Positions 1 through 6,010 of a stretch of 7,617 bases of DNA are shown piece by piece. The stretch spans positions 1-7,617 of the forward strand of contig JBGAIL010000216.1 in the NCBI GenBank assembly GCA_044225565.1, given 5' to 3'. The notes under the pieces were generated by a model, which was not told the DNA's origin, did no database searches, and was given only the letters and a program-made list of their open reading frames with translations. Origin of the DNA: CAVXAE01 sp044225565 (GTDB lineage Bacteria; Pseudomonadota; Gammaproteobacteria; Steroidobacterales; Steroidobacteraceae). The position numbers were made by a program, and so were the translations under genes. Numbering within the stretch: the stretch's first letter is position 1; each line of letters begins with the position of its first letter.

Positions 1-763
1 CATCCATCGTGGTCTCCAGCATCTTCTTCGCGCGCGCCAGCTTCTCGTAGTCCCTGGGCGAGAACGTGGCCTCGCCGAAATCCTCCTCTACCGCGCGCCC
101 CTGCAGGAAGAGGATGTGGCAGGCGAGCTCCAGTGCCTTCGCCGTGAGGAATACGCGCTTGAAGCCTCCGTTGAACGGACATTCGAGGATGCCCTTCGCC
201 GCGAGCGAGGCGCCTGCGGACAGCAGCACGTTGCGATGCCCGAGGCTCTCGCCGTTCGCGAGGAAACCGGTGATCCGCGGCGGCAGCTCCTCGGGACGGA
301 ACCCGGTGCTCTCGAAGAACGCGTGCCGATCGATGAACACGGTGACCCATTTGAGCGGCCTGCCGGCCTCGTACATCGTGAGGAACTCGTCGCCGGGCGC
401 ATTCCCGTACACGGTGCAGTAGCCGTGCGTCAGCTCGACACCCGCACCCTGCCCGCTGCGGATGGCCGTGTCGCCTGAGAGCATGGCGGACAGCACCAGA
501 TGATCCGCATAGCTGTGGCGACGGGGCGTCGGCTCGGATGCCGTGAAATCGATGCGGGCGATGTAGAGGCCCGGTCTGAGGATGCAGAACTCCCAGCCGC
601 CCTGGGCCCGCTGGCCATCGTATTCGTGCCGGAATCCCGCGATGTCGGTGAGCGGGCGGCGCCAGCCATCATCCGTGCGGATGGTGCCTGCGCCGGAGCG
701 CGCCGCCGCCAGCATCGCCTCCATCGACGTGAAATCGCTGGTGCGGACGATTGCCGGCTCCAC
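1..763 (-). CDS. AraC-family transcriptional regulator, PchR-like (3' end cut by window edge)
   Basis: The frame from GTG 763 stays open to the left edge, giving 254 residues with no stop. It is read from the sequence directly. The sensing part (about 40-225) has the PchR-type pattern: EFCILRPGLYIARIDF (58-73), LSAMLSGDTAIRSG (91-104), GYCTVYGNAPGDEF (114-127), AGRPLKWVTVFIDR (133-146), then GILECPFNGGFKRVFLTAKA (191-210). Residues 236-254 (PRDYEKLARAKKMLETTMD) match the first helix of the AraC DNA-binding domain; the two helix-turn-helix units themselves would be just outside the window, and roughly 65-80 residues are probably missing. PchR in Pseudomonas senses ferric pyochelin inside the cell and activates its receptor genes, so this protein may sense the imported compound or a breakdown product. 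The strong ribosome site and ten-base spacing place it in the same operon as arginase. Family call is good, the exact ligand unknown. Confidence 0.85.
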   Translation of the reverse strand, partial: MEPAIVRTSDFTSMEAMLAAARSGAGTIRTDDGWRRPLTDIAGFRHEYDGQRAQGGWEFCILRPGLYIARIDFTASEPTPRRHSYADHLVLSAMLSGDTAIRSGQGAGVELTHGYCTVYGNAPGDEFLTMYEAGRPLKWVTVFIDRHAFFESTGFRPEELPPRITGFLANGESLGHRNVLLSAGASLAAKGILECPFNGGFKRVFLTAKALELACHILFLQGRAVEEDFGEATFSPRDYEKLARAKKMLETTMD

Positions 764-769
764 GGGCTG

Positions 770-775
770 CCCCTC
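770..775 (-). promoter_or_regulatory. Ribosome binding site for the AraC-type regulator
   Basis: GAGGGG overlaps the arginase stop codon and is separated by six bases from the GTG at 763. It is the best-placed Shine-Dalgarno sequence in the window, favours that GTG over the internal ATG at 724, and couples the regulator to arginase translation. Confidence 0.6.
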
Positions 776-1688
776 AGCGACGCATCAGCGTGCTCTTGCC
801 GAATAGCGAGGCGACGAGATCGATGGCGACCTCGGCGGTGCGGTTGTGAACGTCGAACGCCGGGTTGAGCTCCATGATGTCGAGCGAGCGCATGCGGCCG
901 GTGTCCGCGATCATCTCCATGCAGAGCTGCGCCTCCCGATACGTGGGCCCGCCCTTCACCGTGGTCGGCACGCCCGGCGCGATCTGGGGGTCGAGGAAAT
1001 CCACGTCGAAGCTCACGTGCAGGTGCGTGTTCTCGTCCATGCCCTTCAACGCGTTCGCCATCGTCTGGCGCATGCCCATCTCGTCGATGTAGCGCATGTC
1101 GAACACTTCGTGGCCCGATGCGTGGACCAGCCGCTTCTCGCCTTCGTCCACGCTGCGGATGCCGATCTGCCAGAGCTCGGTGGAGCGCACGGCCGGCACC
1201 GCGCCCGCCATGTCGATGAGCTGCTTCGGGCCGTACCCGCAGACGCAGGCGACCGGCATGCCGTGGATGTTGCCGCTGGGAGTGAGCTCGCTGGTATTGA
1301 AATCGGAGTGGGCGTCCAGCCACAGCACGCGAAGCTTCAGCCCTTTCTCGCGGCAGTGGCGCGACACCGCGCTGATCGAGCCGATGGCGAGGCAATGGTC
1401 GCCGCAGAGCAGGATCGGCATGCGCGACGCCGAGAGCTCGCCATGCACCGCATCGTGGATCGAGCGGTTCCACTGCGTCACCTCTTCGAGATGACGGTAG
1501 CCGTTGACGGGCTCCTGCCAGGGATTCGGCGGGCCGCGCAGATCACCGCGGTCCAGCACGTTCTGACCTTGCGATTCGAGCATCGCCCGCAATCCCGCGA
1601 TGCGCATCGCCTCCGGGCCCATGGACGCGCCTCGCGCGCCGGCACCGATGTCGCTCGGTGCGCCGATGAGAGTGACGTTCTTGCTCAT
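774..1688 (-). CDS. Arginase (ureohydrolase family)
   Basis: This 304-residue cytoplasmic enzyme should hydrolyse L-arginine to ornithine and urea. The manganese ligands of the ureohydrolase family are all visible: H98 in GDHC, D125, H127 and D129 in LDAHSDFN, and D228 and D230 in SFDVDFLDP. The arginase-specific features also fit: N131, S138 and H142 (SGNIHGMP), and E273 in MELNPAFD. The length, the N-terminal VTLIGAPSDIGAGARGASMG and the ending ESLFGKSTLMRR-like tail are those of bacterial arginase rather than agmatinase or formimidoylglutamase. Cysteine 99 replaces the usual serine after GDH. The ATG at 1688 was chosen because homology begins at once; extending upstream in frame enters out-of-frame amidohydrolase sequence. 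It follows the amidohydrolase by 55 bases and precedes the AraC gene by 10. A related guanidino-acid substrate is a less likely alternative. Confidence 0.93.
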   Translation of the reverse strand: MSKNVTLIGAPSDIGAGARGASMGPEAMRIAGLRAMLESQGQNVLDRGDLRGPPNPWQEPVNGYRHLEEVTQWNRSIHDAVHGELSASRMPILLCGDHCLAIGSISAVSRHCREKGLKLRVLWLDAHSDFNTSELTPSGNIHGMPVACVCGYGPKQLIDMAGAVPAVRSTELWQIGIRSVDEGEKRLVHASGHEVFDMRYIDEMGMRQTMANALKGMDENTHLHVSFDVDFLDPQIAPGVPTTVKGGPTYREAQLCMEMIADTGRMRSLDIMELNPAFDVHNRTAEVAIDLVASLFGKSTLMRR

Positions 1689-1743
1689 AAGGGGGCGGGA
1701 GTGTACCAGACGCCCTGAAATGGTGCGCCCGCCCCTCGAAGGC
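1689..1743 (-). other. 55-base gap between amidohydrolase and arginase, foldable into a long hairpin
   Basis: In transcript order, arm GGGGCGGG (1728-1735) pairs perfectly with CCCGCCCC (1692-1699), and inside the 28-base loop ACCA (1721-1724) can pair with TGGT (1705-1708). The 3' arm ends three bases before the arginase ATG. There is no recognisable Shine-Dalgarno sequence for arginase, since the bases directly upstream are C-rich. The structure lacks a T-run and so is not an intrinsic terminator. It could limit or gate arginase translation. Confidence 0.45.
1700..1708 (-). promoter_or_regulatory. Possible extended -10 promoter element for arginase
   Basis: The minus strand reads TGGTACACT, an extended -10 pattern (TGn followed by a TATAAT-like hexamer). 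It ends 11 bases before the arginase ATG, so transcription from it would give a nearly leaderless message, which would fit the missing ribosome site. No convincing -35 box is present 16-18 bases upstream. A chance match is quite possible. Confidence 0.25.
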
Positions 1744-3225
1744 TCAGATCCGCATCCCACGTCCGCGTGCAAGCCGCTCGCCGCTGCCCGGCGCCGCGCC
1801 GAATCTGCCGTCCTCGAAAGCGATCTCGCCACGGCGCAGGACGATGCGCGGCGATCCCGTGACGGACCAGCCTTCGTAGATCGAGAAATCGGCGCGGCTG
1901 CGGTCGTCGCCGGCGCGCACGGTGAATCGCGCCGCCGGATCCCAAAGGGCGATGTCCGCATCCGAGCCCACCTGGATCACGCCCTTGCGCGGATAAACGC
2001 CGAGCAGCTTTGCTGCGTGCGTGGCAGTCAACTCGACGAAGCGTTCCACGCCGATCCGCTGCTTCGTGACGCCCTCGGAGTACAGCATCGGGAGCATCAC
2101 CTGGAGGTTGCTCATGCCGGCGAGCGGATCACGGATATCGTGCTTCGGATCGAGCTTCTGCCGCTCGAGCCAGGGCGCATGATCGGAGCCCACGGTATGA
2201 ATGCTGCCACTCGCGAGACCGCGCCACAGCGCGTCGCGATCCTCGGCACTTCGCAACGGCGGGAACCCGACGTACAACGGCCCTTCCGCAGTCCGGTACT
2301 TCTCCGAGGTGAGGTGCAGATATATCGGTCGCGTCTCGACATACACCGGCAACCCGCGTGCGCGCGCCTCTTCGCAGGCGCGCAGGGCCCGCCCGGTGGA
2401 CAGGTGAACGATATAGACAGGACAGCCAGTGAGCTCGCAGAGAGCGATCACCTTCTGCACCGCGAGCACCTCGGAGAGCTCTGGCCTGCTCGCTTCGTAG
2501 AACTCCAGTGCGGTGCGGCGTTCCGCGACCAGCTTGCGCTGCGCTTCGAGCAAGACCCAGTGGTCCTCGCAGTGGATCATCGGCAGGGCTCCGAGATCGG
2601 CCGCCGCCGCAAGGGCCTCGACGTATTCGTCGAACTCCGCGTCGAAATCGCTCTCGACGGTGATGAGCTTGAAGCTCGAGTGCCCGGCCGCGAAGACCTT
2701 CGGCAGCTCCTGCGTCTGCGGCGGGTTGCCCAGGAACGGGTGCAGCATGACGTCTGCGATGGCCTGCTCGCGCACCATTCGTGCATAGCGGTCGAGCATG
2801 GGCCAGAGGGTCTCGCCTTCGTCGGCGAAGGCCATGACTCCGAGCGTCGTGATGCCGCCAGCCAGGGCGGCCATCGAGCCACTCGCGAAATCATCCACGT
2901 ACGGCGCGGTGAGGTGCACGTGCGGATCGATGCCTCCCGGCAGCAGCTGCAGCCCCGATGCATCGATGGTGCGGACGCCTCTTCCAGCGGCATCTGCGGC
3001 TCGCGGGCCCAGTGCGACGATCTTCTCGCCTTCGACCAGCACATCCGCACGCTCGCGTCCCGTTGCGTTGACGACCCATCCGCCCCGGATGAGGATCGAC
3101 TGCCTGCGAGAGCGCCGCCCGGCTCCGGCAGCCGCCAGGCCCGAGGCGGATGCGGCGAGAGCGCTCCATGCGAGCCGGCCGAGGACCGCACGCCGGCTCA
3201 AACGCTGGAGCCGGCGCACGCTCAA
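1744..3225 (-). CDS. Dihydropyrimidinase/hydantoinase-type amidohydrolase with a twin-arginine export signal
   Basis: This 493-residue metal-dependent hydrolase belongs to the cyclic-amidase branch (hydantoinase, dihydropyrimidinase, allantoinase) of the amidohydrolase superfamily, which opens cyclic amide rings. The domain begins with ILIRGGWVVNATG (44-56) and keeps every expected binuclear-metal ligand: H102 and H104 in DPHVH, K186 (the lysine carboxylated in this family), H218 in MIHCEDH, H274 in IVHLS, and D348 in GSDHAP. The C-terminal beta segment (GSDADIALWDP) is also normal. The N-terminus is odd: SRRAVLG (10-16), then an Ala/Leu-rich segment and a basic RRSRR, which reads as a Tat signal. 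No ATG, GTG or TTG occurs in frame between codon 9 and the catalytic domain, so the leader cannot be removed by choosing a later usual start. The TTG start was chosen for its overlap with the receptor stop; GTG at codon 3 is an alternative. Substrate is unknown. Confidence 0.9.
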   Translation of the reverse strand: MSVRRLQRLSRRAVLGRLAWSALAASASGLAAAGAGRRSRRQSILIRGGWVVNATGRERADVLVEGEKIVALGPRAADAAGRGVRTIDASGLQLLPGGIDPHVHLTAPYVDDFASGSMAALAGGITTLGVMAFADEGETLWPMLDRYARMVREQAIADVMLHPFLGNPPQTQELPKVFAAGHSSFKLITVESDFDAEFDEYVEALAAAADLGALPMIHCEDHWVLLEAQRKLVAERRTALEFYEASRPELSEVLAVQKVIALCELTGCPVYIVHLSTGRALRACEEARARGLPVYVETRPIYLHLTSEKYRTAEGPLYVGFPPLRSAEDRDALWRGLASGSIHTVGSDHAPWLERQKLDPKHDIRDPLAGMSNLQVMLPMLYSEGVTKQRIGVERFVELTATHAAKLLGVYPRKGVIQVGSDADIALWDPAARFTVRAGDDRSRADFSIYEGWSVTGSPRIVLRRGEIAFEDGRFGAAPGSGERLARGRGMRI

Positions 3226-5915
3226 TATCTCACTCGGAACTCGATACCCAGAGTGCGCGGCCTGTTGGCCGAGGCCGTCGTGATCGGATAATCCAGCTTG
3301 CCATCGGGCGTGAGGAATGGCGCGGCAGTGATGCCTTCGAGCTCCTGGTACTCGATGTCGTCGAGAGCATTGTTGACGAATGCCATCACCGACCAGGCGC
3401 CGCGCTCGACGCCGGCACGCAGGTTGAGCAGGGACATGCTCCCCAGGATGCCCGAAGCGATGTTCTGAACGCTCGAGTACCGCTTGCCGACGTATGCGAG
3501 ATCCGCATGGCCGATGAACGCGAGGCCGCTGCCGCCGATCGGCGTCGAGAAATCGCCGCCCAGCGACGCCGTGTACTTCGGAACGTTCTTGAGAGTGTTG
3601 CCTTTGAGCACGTCGTATCGCAGCTCGGGCAACTCCGGCACCGGCGGAATCAGCAGCGCCGACTTCGTGAACTGCGCATCCGTATAGGAGCCGCTGAACG
3701 AGAACGACAGGCGCGGACCCGCGCGCCAGCGGCCTTCGAGCTCCAGCCCGTTGATGCGCGCGTCCGGTCCGTTGTCGATCAGGATGAACGGCACCAGCAC
3801 CGCCACGTGCGGATTCTCATACTTCGTGTGGAAGACCGCCGTGTTCAGCGTGAGCCCTCCGCCCAGCCAGCGCGTCTTCGCGCCAGCCTCGAAGCTCAAT
3901 ACCTTGTCTTCGTCGTAGGTGAGCGCGTTGAGGAACGCGGCCTCGTCGAACGAGCCGCTCACCGTAGCCACCTGGAACGCCGCCACCGCGTTATTGAGAT
4001 TGCCGCTGCGCACGCCCTTCGCCACGGAGGCGTACAGCATCACGTCGCTGCCGGCGTCCCACTCGACCGCGGCCCGCGGCAGCGTGCGGTGCAGCTTGAA
4101 CTCGAAGCGCGTCGGCTGGCCGATGTCCGCGAACAGCGGCAGATAGTCGAAGAACGGGATGGGCGGCTCCAGCCCGCCGATGCTGACGTACTCGTGCAGC
4201 GTGCTGATGGACTTCTGGTGCACGTAGCGCGCGCCGCCGATGAGGCGCACGCGGTCGGTGACCGACCAGGTGACCTCGCCGAAGCCGGAGAGCTGCTCGG
4301 TGCGGTACGTCGTGTCCGAGATGAGCCCGTCCTCCGAGGGAGGCTCGGTGACGACCGCGAAGCCGGGACCGCCGATCGAGCCGTTGATGTCGAACTTCGA
4401 GTCACCGTAGAACAGCCCGCCGGTGAAATTCACCGCGCTCTCGAACGAAGTGACGAAACGCAGCTCCTGGGTGAAGTTCGCCTCCCGGCCGTCGTTCTTG
4501 GCGAGCAGCGGGAACGGGATGCCGAGCACGGACTCGAAGTACACCGAATTCAGGGCGTCGTAGATCCGCTGGTCGCGGCGTCGCTCGTAGTAGCCGCTGA
4601 TGGACGTGAGCTTCGCCCGCCCGAAGTCGTAGTCCAGCCGCCCCGAGAACAACTCGAAGTCATCGGTGGTGGCGCCCGGCGCCCCGGCGCGAAAAGTCAG
4701 CTCCTTGCGGCGGCCGGTGAAGTCGACCGAAGAGGCATCGCCCTGCTCGTCCCGGCCGAGGTGCGCGACGAATCGCGCAGAGAGCTGCGAGTTCGGGCGG
4801 TAGAGCACGACGGCGCGCCCGCCGTAGGTCCTGTAATCGTTGATGTCCTTCGTGCCCAGCATCGGGTTGTCGATGAAGCCGGCATCGTCGCGGTACGAGC
4901 CCGTGACCCTCGCGCCGAGCACTCCGGGAACCATGTTGAAGGTCAGCGAGTTGTCGATGCGGTAGCTCGTGCCGCCCGCTCGCGTGGAGGAGACTGCGGC
5001 CCGCAGCGCGCCCGCATCGACGCGCTCGCCGTCGAGATCGGGATTCTGAGAGAAATACCGTATCGTGCCACCCATGGAGCCTTCGCCGAAGTAGGTCGGC
5101 TGCGGGCCGCGGATGACCTCGATGCGCGCGACGTCGAAAAGGTTGAAATCCTTCTGGCTGGCGGTGGGCGAGGACACGGGGATGTCGTCGAGATACTGCG
5201 TCACGAGCGGAGTGCCCGCGCCGCCGTCGGTGAGCCCTTCGTCCACCGAGTTCGACACGCCCCGGATGCTGACGTCGTTCTGGTTCGGCCCGCGATCCGT
5301 CAGGCTGATGCCCACGGAATGCGTGGCGATGTCCTGGAAGTCCGCGAGGCCGGCGCTCTCGATGTCACGGCCGCTCACCACGCCGATGGAAGCGCCGATA
5401 CCCTGCACCGTCTCTTCGCGGAAACGCGAGGTCACGACCACCTCCTCGAGATCGGAATCATCACCCTCCTGCGCAGGTGCGCTGCCACCCGGTATCTCCG
5501 CGTTCTGGGCTGCCTGGTCTCGAGCTGCATCCTCGGAGCCTTCCGCCCGGGCGAGGCGAAACGCGTCGAGCCCGGCGGCTGCGGAGCTGCGGGTCGAACC
5601 CGGGCCCTTCGCCCGGATCGTCGCAGCGTCTTCAGCGGTGAAGACGATCTCGAGTCCGGTGCCGCGCAGCAGCTGCTCGAGCGCGCTGCGGCGCCCGAAG
5701 TCACCCACCACTGCGTTCGCGGTCGCCCGCTCCACCACGTCGTGCTTGTAGAGGAGCTGCATGTTGGCCTGTTCCGCGAAGGCCTTGAGCGCGGGCACCA
5801 GTGGCTGCGCGGCGATCTCGAAATGCACGGGCTCGTCCGCGCGGGACGTCAGGGGAGCCGCCAGCAACAGGGCGGCGAGGAATGCTCCGGGAATCGGCGA
5901 TCGGACGGCGGTCAT
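3222..5915 (-). CDS. TonB-dependent outer-membrane receptor with N-terminal STN signalling domain
   Basis: This 897-residue outer-membrane transducer should import a ligand with TonB energy and report its presence to FecR. Residues 1-26 are a Sec signal peptide ending in TSRA. Residues about 28-102 form the STN domain (HFEIAAQPLVPALKAFAEQA through LEQLLRGTGLEIVF), the hallmark of receptors that signal to FecR. A variable linker (about 103-154) leads to a TonB-box-like DLEEVVVTSRF and the plug (about 160-290), with SIRGV (216-220), DVARIEVIRGPQPTYFGEGS (261-280) and GGTIRYFS. The rest is a beta-barrel that ends in the aromatic-terminal pattern GIEFRVRY. Length fits STN-bearing receptors. The stop overlaps the downstream amidohydrolase TTG start, so the two should be co-translated. 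No siderophore biosynthesis or iron genes lie nearby, so a non-iron ligand is possible; the sequence alone does not identify it. Confidence 0.95.
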   Translation of the reverse strand: MTAVRSPIPGAFLAALLLAAPLTSRADEPVHFEIAAQPLVPALKAFAEQANMQLLYKHDVVERATANAVVGDFGRRSALEQLLRGTGLEIVFTAEDAATIRAKGPGSTRSSAAAGLDAFRLARAEGSEDAARDQAAQNAEIPGGSAPAQEGDDSDLEEVVVTSRFREETVQGIGASIGVVSGRDIESAGLADFQDIATHSVGISLTDRGPNQNDVSIRGVSNSVDEGLTDGGAGTPLVTQYLDDIPVSSPTASQKDFNLFDVARIEVIRGPQPTYFGEGSMGGTIRYFSQNPDLDGERVDAGALRAAVSSTRAGGTSYRIDNSLTFNMVPGVLGARVTGSYRDDAGFIDNPMLGTKDINDYRTYGGRAVVLYRPNSQLSARFVAHLGRDEQGDASSVDFTGRRKELTFRAGAPGATTDDFELFSGRLDYDFGRAKLTSISGYYERRRDQRIYDALNSVYFESVLGIPFPLLAKNDGREANFTQELRFVTSFESAVNFTGGLFYGDSKFDINGSIGGPGFAVVTEPPSEDGLISDTTYRTEQLSGFGEVTWSVTDRVRLIGGARYVHQKSISTLHEYVSIGGLEPPIPFFDYLPLFADIGQPTRFEFKLHRTLPRAAVEWDAGSDVMLYASVAKGVRSGNLNNAVAAFQVATVSGSFDEAAFLNALTYDEDKVLSFEAGAKTRWLGGGLTLNTAVFHTKYENPHVAVLVPFILIDNGPDARINGLELEGRWRAGPRLSFSFSGSYTDAQFTKSALLIPPVPELPELRYDVLKGNTLKNVPKYTASLGGDFSTPIGGSGLAFIGHADLAYVGKRYSSVQNIASGILGSMSLLNLRAGVERGAWSVMAFVNNALDDIEYQELEGITAAPFLTPDGKLDYPITTASANRPRTLGIEFRVRY

Positions 5916-5918
5916 GGC

Positions 5919-5924
5919 TTCCCC
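5919..5924 (-). promoter_or_regulatory. Ribosome binding site deciding the receptor start
   Basis: The run GGGGAA ends three bases before the ATG at 5915, with its GGGG core seven bases upstream. An in-frame TTG at 5930 lies five codons further out, but this site falls between the two candidates, so it supports the ATG. The signal peptide that results from the ATG is also well formed. Confidence 0.6.
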
Positions 5925-5940
5925 AGTCAAAGTGTCGGTC

Positions 5941-5958
5941 GCGGCTCAACAGGGCCGC
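5941..5958 (-). repeat. Inverted repeat / potential RNA hairpin in receptor leader
   Basis: Perfect five-base arms GCGGC and GCCGC are separated by eight bases, 25 bases ahead of the receptor ATG. An RNA hairpin here would sit just above the ribosome site without covering it. It is short and in GC-rich DNA, so chance is a real alternative. Confidence 0.35.
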
Positions 5959-5990
5959 TCTAGCGATGACTACCCTTCGGGAGCACGAAT

Positions 5991-6007
5991 GCCCCAGTGT
6001 CCGGGGC
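5991..6007 (-). repeat. Inverted repeat just after the fecR-like stop
   Basis: Perfect five-base arms GCCCC and GGGGC flank a seven-base loop, starting three bases past the fecR-like stop codon. No T-tract follows on the transcript, so it is at best an mRNA-stabilising or processing structure rather than an intrinsic terminator. Confidence 0.35.
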
Positions 6008-6010
6008 CAC

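Larger units (their letters stand above)
5916..6010 (-). other. 95-base non-coding gap between fecR-like gene and receptor, with three small inverted repeats
   Basis: No open frame of note occupies this gap. In transcript order it holds three palindromic elements: GCCCC-(7)-GGGGC at 5991-6007, CCCGAAGGG at 5973-5981, and GCGGC-(8)-GCCGC at 5941-5958. None is followed by a T-run, so they are not classical terminators. FecI-type operons often have a separate sigma-dependent promoter just before the receptor gene, and this is where it would be, but I do not see a match to the E. coli fecA promoter boxes and cannot place one. The structures could also act in mRNA processing that separates scarce sigma/fecR message from abundant receptor message. 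Confidence 0.5.

Noticed and set aside
430..1473. Minus-strand open frame of 347 codons across the arginase and AraC genes
   Set aside because: It is the wrong frame of both genes, Arg/Ala/Ser-rich; the frame starting at GTG 763 gives the sensible AraC-type protein.
1689..1961. N-terminal extension of arginase by 91 codons
   Set aside because: This part is out-of-frame amidohydrolase coding sequence; arginase homology starts at ATG 1688.
1600..3291. Plus-strand open frame of 563 codons opposite the amidohydrolase and arginase start
   Set aside because: Crosses two real minus-strand genes and their gap, with low-complexity shadow composition and no recognisable motif.
5916..5930. TTG start five codons upstream for the receptor
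   Set aside because: The ribosome site lies between TTG and ATG, and the ATG gives a compact normal signal peptide.
3150..5963. Very long plus-strand open frame (937 codons) opposite the receptor
   Set aside because: It is antisense to a clear TonB receptor, rich in Arg/Val/Glu/His with no domain pattern; a typical shadow of a GC-rich gene.
5991..6007. Intrinsic terminator after the fecR-like gene
   Set aside because: Only a five-base stem and no T-run follows; insufficient for a rho-independent terminator.
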